Positions 45,201 to 53,161 are shown, counted from the first letter of the stretch. The stretch: 64,000 bases of DNA from JAZDGX01 sp964482205 (GCA_964482205.1 CAYZWI010000005.1:184929-248928); one strand, 5' to 3'. Numbers and translations: made by a program. The notes: generated from the letters alone by a model not told the origin.

Positions 45201-46595
45201 GGCCGGCCGCGGCCAGTCGCAGATCTCGACATCGACATCCGGCGAAAGCGGGATCCCGGTCACGACGAAGTCGTCCCAACAGGCCGCACCCCTTTGCATG
45301 GAGCCCGGCTCGGTGTCTCCGAGCAGCACTCGCGCCGTCGCTTCATGGGAGAGGTAGTCCACCGTGCCCATGGGCAAGCCGTCCACGAACACGGTGTAGT
45401 CGGTCGAATGCGCGTAGGCGGCGCACTCGATCGAATACCAGCGGCCCGGGCTCATCGTGACCAGAGGCCGCGGGCCGCCTTCCGTCACCGCCGCCAGCGT
45501 CATCGCCCCATCGATGATCAGACTCACCTGCCCATTGTGAAGGACGGTGAAGCCCTGATTGTTCGTGTCTTGAAGCCGGAAGTGGAAGGAGATCTTGTAG
45601 TCGCAATACTGGTCGAAGGGGTAGATGGGAGAGGTTGCGAAGGCAGATCCCGTGCTCTGCGATACGCAACGCAACGCGCAAGGCGGACTGTAGAAGATTC
45701 CCGACTGCGCGCCGATCGCACCCCCGGGGCTCACCTGCACGACCCAGTCGCTGATGTCGCAGTCGTCGAAGGCGTCCGCCCACATCACTGCGCCGGGCGT
45801 CGTTTGATAGGTGAAACCGGCGTCGGGAAGATCTCCGCTCAGGCAGTGCGAGGTGAGCCGGATGGCGGGATACTCGCCGATCGCTGGAGGCGGAACGACG
45901 GACAGCGTCACCGGCGCCACGCTATTCGGGGGAACCGAAAGCGTCGGCGGATCGACGGTGGCGATCCATCCCGCAGGCAACGGATCATCCAGCTGAATTT
46001 GGAAGATCTCGGATTGCGCGTACACATTGTGGATCGGCAGCGAGAATCCGCGGGAACGGTCCGGGTCGAAGATGACGTCGACGACATTGGTGGAAGCGTA
46101 GTTGTCGCTGTTGTCGGGATCGGAATCGACGCTGTTGTTCGGAAAGCGCGCGTCGGCCCAGGTGCAATAGGTCGCAGCCTCGTCGCACCACAGCGGAAAG
46201 GTCGCCGTTCGAGTCGCCTGACCGTTGGCGATCATCGCCGCAATGGCAAACACCCGGCAACTGGTAGTGTTGTCGGGACAATTCGCGCCGATTTTCAAAC
46301 TGCACGGTCCGCATGCTTCCGGGCCTTGGTTGGTCACCGTCGCCGTGATCGAGATCTCTCCGTCGTCCACGAGCTTCTGCGCGGTGAGGCGGGTAATCGC
46401 GAGGTCGGCGCTGGCCGCGAACGCGGGCGGCGAGAAAGGCCATGCCAGGAACGGCAGGAGCAGCGACGCAAGCAGAGGAAGGAGGCGAAGTCGAGAACTC
46501 GAAAGGGGCCGCTGATTTCGCCGCCGCGCAAGGTGGTTCTTGACGCGCACAATCGCGGGAATGGGAGTGCAGGGAAGGGACGGGTTCGCTTTCAT
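42279..46595 (-). CDS. very large secreted S8 subtilase with duplicated flanking domains and sorting module
   Basis: 1438 residues from ATG 46595 (GGAGG eight bases upstream). A basic n-region and a signal peptide ending 'PFSPPAFAASA' are followed by a CARDB-like domain. Choice-of-anchor and other beta domains precede the catalytic domain, which lies unusually late: Asp in 'INIAIIDTGVDDQH' (about 800), His in 'HGTHCAGIAMG' (about 840) and Ser in 'DMSGTSMACPHIAGVVALM' (about 1031). A roughly 200-residue unit occurs twice, before the protease ('CDWPRPAHWWLGDHI' to 'GWSVQVMPPPGQE') and after it ('CSWPRPEDFWTGAHI' to 'GWIVTTSPPEGGM'), both containing SGWPEEDNN or LRSGWPEEDNN. The end is an FlgD-like sorting module ('NRPNPFGAATVLHFGLP', 'YDVQGARVRRLLEG', LLWDGRDQTG, GSGVYFCVL). 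Expected to be an extracellular serine protease. Confidence 0.9.
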   Translation of the reverse strand: MKANPSLPCTPIPAIVRVKNHLARRRNQRPLSSSRLRLLPLLASLLLPFLAWPFSPPAFAASADLAITRLTAQKLVDDGEISITATVTNQGPEACGPCSLKIGANCPDNTTSCRVFAIAAMIANGQATRTATFPLWCDEAATYCTWADARFPNNSVDSDPDNSDNYASTNVVDVIFDPDRSRGFSLPIHNVYAQSEIFQIQLDDPLPAGWIATVDPPTLSVPPNSVAPVTLSVVPPPAIGEYPAIRLTSHCLSGDLPDAGFTYQTTPGAVMWADAFDDCDISDWVVQVSPGGAIGAQSGIFYSPPCALRCVSQSTGSAFATSPIYPFDQYCDYKISFHFRLQDTNNQGFTVLHNGQVSLIIDGAMTLAAVTEGGPRPLVTMSPGRWYSIECAAYAHSTDYTVFVDGLPMGTVDYLSHEATARVLLGDTEPGSMQRGAACWDDFVVTGIPLSPDVDVEICDWPRPAHWWLGDHIYCDREVVEPGETATLYATIRNLGSAPAADVAVQMYASDPSLAQHAYDHTLHSIGVEQIAQVPPGDSVMVGPFFFTAPPEGNSFGENYWSYFVTVDAPDDPYTSGWPEEDNNVIVKAAWEKEATPSETERLSFWVTNPDANERKVVVDLDASGIPSGWSVQVMPPPGQEILLAPYARVPGFLELTAEEEGEDFAFVQVSERILEPGGTLVRLAGGLGGTYALTRSLFVRYDGVPTQLDEDDLADLVGVDQIAYRCRYIPYICVRGVSYQLVDDILDLDGVLDTSPMYPVYHCLDVSARALKARSSATYPGTTAEDLGYDGTGINIAIIDTGVDDQHASLNGKYVAGFNTITDREENPDDDLPMIFHGTHCAGIAMGTGGAEQTYRGVAPGAELIDVKVLSALGRGTQDNVVQGIEWCIEHHEEHSIRVLSMSLGSKVDSDGSDPECVAVDAAVDSGLVVVVAAGNEGPDNEGIGPPGAAANVITVASMCDSSTVVRDDDIISSFSNRGPRKDDFDGDDADEKKPEIAAPGGDGGDHQIMSARGIEGSQIGVGYHDMSGTSMACPHIAGVVALMLDADPALTPAEVKEILLDTATDWGPAGWDTAFGYGYVNAYEAVWRSIPRADPEICSWPRPEDFWTGAHIAISPIAEMNTDYEATIMVSNTGDFGAEPGSVTLLYGEPTSCLHAPDTEFLSVGTLPFPALAPGDSAAIGPFVFHSPANGNSFGQAYWSFLAMVNSPQDPLRSGWPEEDNNVACRNNWLVHNQAGEAREIHFWLRNPLSEPAHAKLVVDRDRVPYGWIVTTSPPEGGMVTLAPLSAIPATLVITPSNEEPGVIEVAEQLFTVSNRLLRVTGGLTVTMDAQGSLAPDEDLAPLPARLCLAQNRPNPFGAATVLHFGLPSAGKVALQVYDVQGARVRRLLEGVLPAGYHDLLWDGRDQTGAPVGSGVYFCVLKAGDAREVRRMMVLR

Positions 46596-46900
46596 GGCGG
46601 GATCCTCCATGTCCGAGTGCGGCAGGGCGTGGCGCGCCACCGGAGTCGCAGGGGTCGGGCGGCCACGCGAAGAATCGAAGGAAGCGTTGAACGGTCGTCG
46701 GCCGGATGCCGGCCGCCCAGGAACTGTGCCGCCGACGGTTGGGAAGCCGGGCGGAAACGAAAAGAGCCGTCTCCGTTTCTGGGGCCTTGCGGGCAGGATC
46801 CCGGTTGTCCGGTCAAGGCGGAGCAATCGGTCGATGCGCGCGGTGGGTGGCCTCATGCGCGGCCCCCGTCTCACGGTCAGCGCCTCGATAGACCGAAGGA

Positions 46901-46931
46901 AATCTTATTGCCGGAATAAGATTCTTGTCAA
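46901..46931 (-). promoter_or_regulatory. promoter of the subtilase gene with overlapping inverted repeat
   Basis: On the minus strand TTGACA (46931-46926, exact -35 consensus), an 18-base spacer and TAAGAT (46907-46902, 4/6) form a promoter reading towards the subtilase, with a leader of about 300 bases. A perfect inverted repeat, AATCTTATT (46901-46909) / AATAAGATT (46915-46923) with a 5-base GCCGG centre, covers the -10 and most of the spacer, the classic placement of a repressor operator. Confidence 0.6.
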
Positions 46932-47207
46932 GCCGCGAGGAAGGCCCGCCCATGCGGTGCCGGCGTCGGGCAAGCGCTTGCCGGGCGACGGCGACAAAGC
47001 GTAGAGTCAACAATTCTTGTGGTAACTGCGAGTCGCACGTGATCGGCCGCCGTCGAACGCAGTCGGATGCAGCCGGCGGCAGTCGGACGCAGCCCGCGGG
47101 AGTCGGATCTTCCCGGCGAGGGCGGGCGGCGATTCGAAGGCTTCGCTTCGTCGCGCGAGCGGTTTCGTTCGAGCGCTCGCAGCTCCTGCGTGTTTGGAGG
47201 AAACGAC
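46932..47207. other. divergent region upstream of the tricorn gene
   Basis: Contains a perfect 14-bp palindrome GGCAAGCGCTTGCC (46969-46982) and the 20-bp tandem repeat listed separately. A plus-strand pair TTGCCG (46978-46983) and TAGAGT (47002-47007) with an 18-base spacer is a weak promoter candidate for the tricorn gene. No gene is seen. Confidence 0.35.
47061..47110 (+). repeat. 20-bp tandem repeat, 2.5 copies
   Basis: AGTCGGATGCAGCCGGCGGC (47061-47080), a second unit at 47081-47100 with three differences, and a partial third unit AGTCGGATCT (47101-47110). A degenerate unit may precede it. It lies in the likely 5' leader of the tricorn gene. Confidence 0.7.
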
Positions 47208-50200
47208 ATGCATGCCGCCCACCTCATGGTCCCGCACTCGATCAAGGTTCGCGCTCTTCTTCTTCTCCTCATGTGCGCTTGCCTGGTGCCCCAGGGCGCC
47301 GCGCCGCACGCATCGCCGAGCGCTCTCGTCGGCTACTACCGGCAACCCGCGATCCACGACGAGACGATCGTCTTCGTCGCGGAAGGCGATCTCTGGAAGG
47401 TCTCCATCGATGGCGGAGCGGCCACGCGCCTGACGAGCGATCCGGGCCTCGAGGGCAAACCCTTCTTCTCGAGCGATGGATCGACGATCGCGTTCACCGC
47501 CCAGTGCGAAGGGCCGACCGAGATCTACACGATGCCCGCGAGTGGCGGCCTTCCCACGCGCTGGACCTTCGACGCCGCTCGCTGCGCCACGGCGGGATTC
47601 ACTCCCGACGGGCGTCTCGTGTATGTGACTCGCCGTCAGGCGGGGCTTCCCGATTATCAAGCGGTCGTCGTCGACCGCGAAACGCGCGTGAGCGAGCGGT
47701 TGCCGCTGAGCCAGGTGGCCGAGACGGCGTGGTCGGATGACGGAGCCGTCCTCTATTTCGTGCGCTTCGCATTCCAGGGCAGCCACACGAAGCGCTATCA
47801 GGGCGGGACCGCGCAGGACATCTGGCGCTTCGAGCCTGCGAGCAACACGGAGGCGCGCTGTCTGACGGGCGATCATCCGGGCACCGATCGCTGCCCGATG
47901 TTCTGGCAAGGGCGGATCTACTTCCTCTCCGATCGCGACGGAGCCGTGAATCTCTGGTCGATGCTTCCCGATGGATCCGACAAGCGCCAGCATACACGCC
48001 ACATCGATTGGGACATTCGCGACGCGGCTCTCTCGCGTGGCAACGTCGTGTATCAACTGGGCGCCGCGCTGCGGCTGCACGATCTCGCGAGCGGAGAGGA
48101 TCACGAGATCCCGATCACGCTCGCGAGCGACTTCGGGCAGATGCGCGAGAAGTGGATCGCCGACCCGTGGAAGTGGCTCACCTCCGCGCATCTTTCGCCC
48201 GACGGCAAGCGCGTGGCGTTGACCGCGCGCGGGCAGGTTTTCGTCGCCCCCCTCGGCGTGGGGCGTCTGGTGGAAGCCACGCGCAGCGCGCAGGTGCGCT
48301 ACCGCGACGCGCGCTTTCTGCCTGACGGGCAAGTGCTCGCGCTCTCGGATGAATCGGGCGAGGTGGAATTCTGGCGCCTGCCGGTCGACGGCGTCGGCGC
48401 GCGCGAGCAGATCACGAGAGATGCGGAGGTCCTGCGTTGGGAGGGGGCGCCCTCTCCCGACGGCAAGCTGCTCGCGCACCACGACAAGAATCTCGCCCTG
48501 TGGTTGACGAACTTGAAGGATGGCTCGACGACGCGCATCGACGAGAACAAGGTCGAGGGATTCTCCGATCTCGCCTGGTCGCCCGACAGCCGCTGGCTCG
48601 CGTATGTCTGCCAGGGCGAGAATCTCGTGCGGCACATCTGCCTCTACGAGGTGGCCAGCAAGCGGATTCTGCAGGCGACCACCGATCGCTATGACAGCTA
48701 CTCGCCCGCGTGGAGCGCGGACGGCAAGCGGCTCTATTTTCTCTCCGACCGCAATCTGCACTCGCTGGTTCGCGACCCGTGGGGCCCGCGGCAACCCGAT
48801 CCCTTCTACGATCGCACTACCAAGATCTACGAGCTCGCCCTCACGCCCGGCCTGCGTTCGCCGTTCCAACCTGCGGATGAGCTTCATGGCGAAGGGCTCG
48901 AATCGAGAAACAGCGAGGCAGGCAATGCCGGCCAGGCAGGTTCCGGGAAGAAGAGCTCGAAGGATGGGGCCGCCACTTCGAAAGATGTTCCTCAGGTCGT
49001 GATCGAGGAGAGCGGGCTCTCTGCGCGCATTCGCGAAGTTCCCCTGCCGGCCGGGAACTATTGGAGTCTCTTCTGCGCCGGCGAGCGCTTGTACTGGCTC
49101 TCGCTTCCCGATCGCAGGCTCACGAAGTTCAGCCTGCTCAGCGCGCCGATTCGCGATCGCGAGGTCGAGACGCTCGTCCTTGCCGACAGTCTCGAGGACG
49201 CGGAACCCTCGGCGGATGGAAAGAAGATCCTGCTGCGCATGGGCGATGCGCTTCACATCGTGGATGCGGGCGGCGACCAGAAGCCCGAGCTGGGCGAGAA
49301 GACCCGCGTGGATCTTTCCGCCTGGGGCTTCTCGATCGATCCGCGCGAGGAATGGCGGCAGATGTTCCTGGAAGCGTGGCGCCTCGAGCGCGACTACTTC
49401 TACGACACCGGCATGCACGGCCTCGACTGGCCCGCGATCCGCGAGAAGTATCTCCCGCTGGTCGACCGGGTGAGCGAGCGTGGGGAACTCTCGGACATCC
49501 TCGCGCAGATGGTCTCCGAGCTCTGCGCGCTGCACATCTATGTGTACGGCGGCGACTTTCGAAGCGGCAAGGATGCGGTCGAGACCGCGGATCTTGGGGC
49601 GCGGCTGGCGCGCGACGAAGCGGCGGGCGGATACCGCGTGGAGCACATCTTCGCCTTCGACCCCGATCGTCCCGATCTCGCGCCTCCGTTCGCGCAGCCG
49701 GGCGTGGATGTGCGCGAGGGCGATGTGATCGTCGCAGTGAACGGAGTCTCGGCCCTCGCGGAGCCGGACATTCACGCGCTGCTCCGTCGGCAGGCGGGCC
49801 GCCAGGTGCTGCTCGAAGTGCGTTCGGCCGTCGGCGGGCAGCGAGCGACGAACGATGCCCGCGACACCCGCCGCGTGATCGTGACACCGCTCACGGCGGC
49901 CGAAGGGGCGAACCTGCGCTATCACGAGTGGGAATACACGCGCCGTCTGGAAACGGAACGACGGAGCGAAGGCAAGATCGGCTACATCCACTTGCGCGCG
50001 ATGGGAGGCGAGGACATCGATCGCTGGACCGAGGAGTTCTATCCCGTGTTCAACAAGGAAGGCCTCGTGATCGATGTGCGCCACAACAACGGCGGCAATG
50101 TCGATGCCTGGATCCTCGCGAAGCTGCTGCGCAAGGCGTGGTTCTGGTGGCAGCCGCGACTCGGGATCCCTTCTCCGAACATGCAGTACGCCTTCAGCGG

Positions 50201-50594
50201 GCACATCGCGGTGCTGTGCAACGAGCGCACGGCCTCGGACGGTGAAATCTTCGCCGAAGGAATTCGGCGCCTGGGTCTCGGGAAAGTCATCGGCACGCGC
50301 ACCTGGGGAGGCGAGATCTGGCTCACCAGCTCGAATGTGCTCGTGGATCGAGGCATCGCGACGGCCGCCGAGTTGGGCGTCTACGGGCCCGACGGCATCT
50401 GGCTGATCGAAGGCCACGGAGTGGATCCCGATATCGTGGTCGACAACCTTCCGCACGAGACGTTCGAGGGACGCGACGCGCAGCTCGAAGCGGCGATCAC
50501 GCATCTGCTCGAGCGCATCGCGGCCGAGCCGGTGCGCGTGCCGCTCGCGCCCGCGTATCCGGATAAAGCGCTGCGCAAGGGCGTGGGGGAGTAG
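47208..50594 (+). CDS. secreted tricorn-type S41 protease
   Basis: 1128 residues from ATG 47208 (GGAGG eight bases upstream), with a signal peptide 'RALLLLLMCACLVPQGAA'. Residues about 35-560 are WD40/TolB-like beta-propeller blades ('DLWKVSIDGGAATRLTSDPG', 'YFLSDRDGAVNLW', 'YFLSDRNLHSL'). A linker, the tricorn C1 domain ('EWRQMFLEAWRLERDYFYD' with 'GLDWPAIREKYLPLVDR'), a PDZ domain (about 820-880, 'VREGDVIVAVNGVSAL') and the C2 domain follow. The nucleophile Ser is in 'LCNERTASDGEIFAEGIR' (near 1010), and 'IDVRHNNGGNVDAWIL' and 'GTRTWGGEIW' are conserved. Tricorn-type proteases degrade oligopeptides; a signal peptide places this one outside the cytoplasm, as in other bacterial secreted homologues. 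It is convergent with the amidohydrolase gene. Confidence 0.93.
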   Translation: MHAAHLMVPHSIKVRALLLLLMCACLVPQGAAPHASPSALVGYYRQPAIHDETIVFVAEGDLWKVSIDGGAATRLTSDPGLEGKPFFSSDGSTIAFTAQCEGPTEIYTMPASGGLPTRWTFDAARCATAGFTPDGRLVYVTRRQAGLPDYQAVVVDRETRVSERLPLSQVAETAWSDDGAVLYFVRFAFQGSHTKRYQGGTAQDIWRFEPASNTEARCLTGDHPGTDRCPMFWQGRIYFLSDRDGAVNLWSMLPDGSDKRQHTRHIDWDIRDAALSRGNVVYQLGAALRLHDLASGEDHEIPITLASDFGQMREKWIADPWKWLTSAHLSPDGKRVALTARGQVFVAPLGVGRLVEATRSAQVRYRDARFLPDGQVLALSDESGEVEFWRLPVDGVGAREQITRDAEVLRWEGAPSPDGKLLAHHDKNLALWLTNLKDGSTTRIDENKVEGFSDLAWSPDSRWLAYVCQGENLVRHICLYEVASKRILQATTDRYDSYSPAWSADGKRLYFLSDRNLHSLVRDPWGPRQPDPFYDRTTKIYELALTPGLRSPFQPADELHGEGLESRNSEAGNAGQAGSGKKSSKDGAATSKDVPQVVIEESGLSARIREVPLPAGNYWSLFCAGERLYWLSLPDRRLTKFSLLSAPIRDREVETLVLADSLEDAEPSADGKKILLRMGDALHIVDAGGDQKPELGEKTRVDLSAWGFSIDPREEWRQMFLEAWRLERDYFYDTGMHGLDWPAIREKYLPLVDRVSERGELSDILAQMVSELCALHIYVYGGDFRSGKDAVETADLGARLARDEAAGGYRVEHIFAFDPDRPDLAPPFAQPGVDVREGDVIVAVNGVSALAEPDIHALLRRQAGRQVLLEVRSAVGGQRATNDARDTRRVIVTPLTAAEGANLRYHEWEYTRRLETERRSEGKIGYIHLRAMGGEDIDRWTEEFYPVFNKEGLVIDVRHNNGGNVDAWILAKLLRKAWFWWQPRLGIPSPNMQYAFSGHIAVLCNERTASDGEIFAEGIRRLGLGKVIGTRTWGGEIWLTSSNVLVDRGIATAAELGVYGPDGIWLIEGHGVDPDIVVDNLPHETFEGRDAQLEAAITHLLERIAAEPVRVPLAPAYPDKALRKGVGE

Positions 50595-50618
50595 GCGGTT
50601 GCGGTGTCAGACCATCGC

Positions 50619-50651
50619 GCCGGAGGCCGCGCCCGCCTGGCGGCCTCCGGC
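50619..50651. terminator. GC-rich bidirectional hairpin
   Basis: GCCGGAGGCCGC (50619-50630) pairs perfectly with GCGGCCTCCGGC (50640-50651) over 12 bp with a 9-base loop, in the 66-base gap between the convergent tricorn and amidohydrolase genes. No T tract follows on either strand, so termination strength is uncertain. Confidence 0.55.
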
Positions 50652-50660
50652 ATGCGTCTC

Positions 50661-52076
50661 TCAGGGAAGCAGCGCGCCCTTCTGCATCACGAAGACGATC
50701 GAGTCGACATTGCCGACATGCTCGAGCGGGTTCGCTTTCACGACGATGAAGCTCGCTTCTTTGCCGGGCTCGATCGATCCCACGCGATCGTCCACCTGAA
50801 GCCACCGGGCCGGATAGATGGTCGCCCCGCGCAGGATTTCCGCCGGCGGCACGCCGCAGGCTTCGAGCTCTTCCATCTCCGCCCGCGTGCCGCAGGGATC
50901 GATGCCATCCTGGCCGACGAGCATGCGCACCTTCGCGCGCGCGAAAGCTTGCACGAAGCCCTTGCTGACCGACTCCATCGCGGTCAGCACCTTGCGCATC
51001 ATCTCGAGCCGTGCGGGTGGAATCGATTGCGCGGAATCCGCATCGGATCCGGCCGGCATCTTCGCCATCGTCGCGAAGACATGCAGCGTGGGGCAGAGAT
51101 AGGCGTTCTTCGCGACCATCTTGGCCGCGAGCGCGTTCAAGCGCAGCGTGTCGATCCCGTCCCAGCCCGCCTCCACGACCGCCAGCATCACACCCATCTG
51201 CTCCAACGGCGAAGCCTGGGCATTCGCCAAGGCATCCTGCCTGCTTCGCAAGTCGTCTTTCAGCACCACCGGCCAGGGCGCTTTCGCATGCTCGATGCTC
51301 GTCACGCCGAGATCGAGAGCCATGTCCATGGGCACCCAATGAAAGATCGGCGTACCCGGATCGTGGACGATGTCGAGTGAATTCCTGCGGGCGACCTCGA
51401 CGAGATGACGATAGAGCGCGGGGTCGATGTGGTTGAAGGTCTTCACCATACGCGCTCCGCGCGCGGCCAGCGCGGGGAGCAGGCTGTCAACCCGGCTGGG
51501 TGTGTCGATGGGAACCGTGAAGCCGGGCATCTCTTCGTTGAACGATGCCCAGGTGAGCGGACTGCCTTCGAGCATCGGGCCGGAATAGAAGATCTCCGGG
51601 CCGGTCCACTCGCCCGAAGCGGTCCTGGCCGCCATCTCCTGCATCGTCCCGATGGGCCCGCCGACATCCCGGACATAGAGGACGCCCGCGTGCGCGAAAT
51701 CGCCCAGCGCGCGCTTCAAGCTGTCCGCTCCCGCTTTGGAGGCATGCGCCAGGTGGGTGTGGCAATCGAAGAGCCCGGGAACGATGTAGCAGCCGGAACA
51801 GTCGATCTGCCGCTGCGCCGTTCGTTTCGAATTGGCGGGCAGAATCTCGGCAATCGTTTCATGGTCGATGAGCAGGTCGCACGGCGCGCTCATCGATCCG
51901 GTGTGCACATCGAAGATGCGCGCTTGCCGCAGGATCGTCTCCTGCGCCTGGAGGCCCGCTTGCGGATCGGGAGGAGCCGCCGCCGGCGCGCCGCAAAGCG
52001 CGCTGAGGGCCAGGACGAGGGCCAAGACGAGGGCCAAGCTCGCGGCGATGGCAAGGAAAGGACGAAGCGTGCGCAT
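50661..52076 (-). CDS. exported metal-dependent amidohydrolase
   Basis: 471 residues from ATG 52076 (AGGAG just upstream). A long hydrophobic signal ('LALVLALVLALSALCGAPAA') precedes an amidohydrolase TIM barrel. 'GLFDCHTHLAHA' (near residue 102) gives the HxH metal site, 'DIVHDPG' and 'TSIEHAK' the later His residues, and 'LVGQDGIDPCG' the catalytic Asp. 'LQVDDRVGSIEPGKEASFIVV' is the typical closing beta-sandwich of imidazolonepropionase/dipeptidase-like members. It probably hydrolyses a cyclic amide or dipeptide in the periplasm; the exact substrate is not readable. An in-frame start at 52202 would add 42 residues before the signal and is unlikely. Confidence 0.85.
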   Translation of the reverse strand: MRTLRPFLAIAASLALVLALVLALSALCGAPAAAPPDPQAGLQAQETILRQARIFDVHTGSMSAPCDLLIDHETIAEILPANSKRTAQRQIDCSGCYIVPGLFDCHTHLAHASKAGADSLKRALGDFAHAGVLYVRDVGGPIGTMQEMAARTASGEWTGPEIFYSGPMLEGSPLTWASFNEEMPGFTVPIDTPSRVDSLLPALAARGARMVKTFNHIDPALYRHLVEVARRNSLDIVHDPGTPIFHWVPMDMALDLGVTSIEHAKAPWPVVLKDDLRSRQDALANAQASPLEQMGVMLAVVEAGWDGIDTLRLNALAAKMVAKNAYLCPTLHVFATMAKMPAGSDADSAQSIPPARLEMMRKVLTAMESVSKGFVQAFARAKVRMLVGQDGIDPCGTRAEMEELEACGVPPAEILRGATIYPARWLQVDDRVGSIEPGKEASFIVVKANPLEHVGNVDSIVFVMQKGALLP

Positions 52077-52143
52077 GAGTCTCCTCACAGACAAATCCAG
52101 CAGATCGATCGACTTTCGAACGAATGCAGAGAGGGTACGGCAA

Positions 52144-52674
52144 TCACCGCGCGCGCGCCAGGAGCCATTCGATGAAACCTGCCTTCCCGTCGGTGTAGGC
52201 ATGGCGGTCGTTGCGAAAGCGCTCGGCCAATGTGCGCTTCAGCCGTTCGTACGCCTGCGCGGCGCCCGCATCGTTGCGAAGCAGGTCGCGAAAGAGCAGA
52301 TGCCTGCGCCAAGGAAGGGAATCGATCTCGAAGAGATGCGCGTGCGCGACGCGGCGGCCCTCGCGGAACTTTTGAAAGTAGAGGCGCCCGGGGATGCCGT
52401 ATTCGCCGAGGCATTCGTACCCGATCGTGCGCATCGGCTCGACGGCCTTTGCGCCGTCGGACGACGCCTTCACTCCCGGCATGAGATCGAGGACCGGCTT
52501 AGCGGACAAGCCGGGCACCGCGGTGCTTCCGATGTGCTCGACGCGAAGGACGACGCCCGCGCAGGCGGCCAGGATGGCATCCCGCTCCTGAGCAAAGAGC
52601 TCCGCCCATTCCGGGCGGTGAGGGACGACTTCGATGATGTCCCCTTCCGATCCGAGCAAATCCCAGAGATCCAT
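52144..52674 (-). CDS. GrpB/UPF0157 family protein
   Basis: 176 residues of the GrpB-like nucleotidyltransferase-fold family: 'IIEVVPHRPEWAELFAQERD', 'VLRVEHIGSTAVPGLSAKPV', DLMPGV and 'AHLFEIDSLPWRRHLLFRD' are all standard. The GS-x7-K-x2-DL pattern suggests a metal-dependent nucleotidyltransferase fold, but the biological role of the family is unclear. An in-frame TTG at 52695 is an alternative start. It sits between the amidohydrolase and the zinc-ribbon gene in a minus-strand run. Confidence 0.88.
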   Translation of the reverse strand: MDLWDLLGSEGDIIEVVPHRPEWAELFAQERDAILAACAGVVLRVEHIGSTAVPGLSAKPVLDLMPGVKASSDGAKAVEPMRTIGYECLGEYGIPGRLYFQKFREGRRVAHAHLFEIDSLPWRRHLLFRDLLRNDAGAAQAYERLKRTLAERFRNDRHAYTDGKAGFIEWLLARAR

Positions 52675-52724
52675 GCGCGCGCTTTCTTGCCGCAAGGCGT
52701 TGCGGACAGAAGAGTCAGAACGCT

Positions 52725-52759
52725 TGTCTCGCGACGAGCTTTATGAATCATCCGGGCTA
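52725..52759 (-). repeat. 35-bp dispersed repeat, copy 2, containing a stop codon
   Basis: Second copy of the 24431-24465 element, one mismatch (C at 52749). On the minus strand it also begins exactly with the TAG stop of the gene next to it (zinc-ribbon protein, 52757-53017). Confidence 0.85.
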
Positions 52760-53017
52760 GGACTTGGGACGCTCGCGATAGGCTGACAAGAGCTCGCCCG
52801 GGTTCTCGATGTACATTTCCGTGAAGCCGCAATGGCCGCACACGACCGCGACCAGCTCGCCCCGGTGGGTGCCCTTGAAGAGCAGCCGCTCGGGATGGTC
52901 GTAGATCTCGACCGAGAGCGACCGCTTGCGCGTGTGTGGTTCGGTGAAATCGACGATGCGCGCATTCGAGATTCTCTCGTTGGATCCGCACTTCGGACAC
53001 GCTTCCTCTCGAATCAT
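52757..53017 (-). CDS. small zinc-ribbon protein
   Basis: 86 residues with two CxxC knuckles, 'EACPKCGSNERI' and 'VVCGHCGFTEMYIENPGELL', giving one Zn site. The middle 'FTEPHTRKRSLSVEIYDHPE' is polar. Similar small proteins are widespread and annotated only as zinc-ribbon or nucleic-acid-binding domain proteins. AGGAGG five bases before the ATG supports it. The stop codon is inside the 35-bp repeat. Confidence 0.8.
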   Translation of the reverse strand: MIREEACPKCGSNERISNARIVDFTEPHTRKRSLSVEIYDHPERLLFKGTHRGELVAVVCGHCGFTEMYIENPGELLSAYRERPKS

Positions 53018-53161
53018 GACATCCTCCTGCCGGTGTCATCGCCGAGCGTGCGTTTCTCGCGCGCCCGGCTTGTTGGCGGCCATCGCGATCGACCTTCCAT
53101 TTGCGGAGACCGGGCGGCCGCCTCAGCGCCGCCCGCCATCGCGAAATGCAGGCCGGCCGCT

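Noticed and set aside
46596..46900. The 300-base leader of the subtilase as a known riboswitch (for example c-di-GMP type)
   Set aside because: A GAAACG/CGTTTC stem is present, but the conserved core sequences of c-di-GMP, cobalamin or other common riboswitches were not found.
41892..46919. A 1675-residue plus-strand open frame opposite the subtilase
   Set aside because: Same reason: it follows the subtilase in antisense, is full of Arg/His/Asp/Val with no recognisable motif, and has no ribosome site.
47007..50504. A 1165-residue minus-strand open frame opposite the tricorn gene
   Set aside because: A shadow of the tricorn gene, which has clear catalytic motifs, signal peptide and ribosome site on the plus strand.
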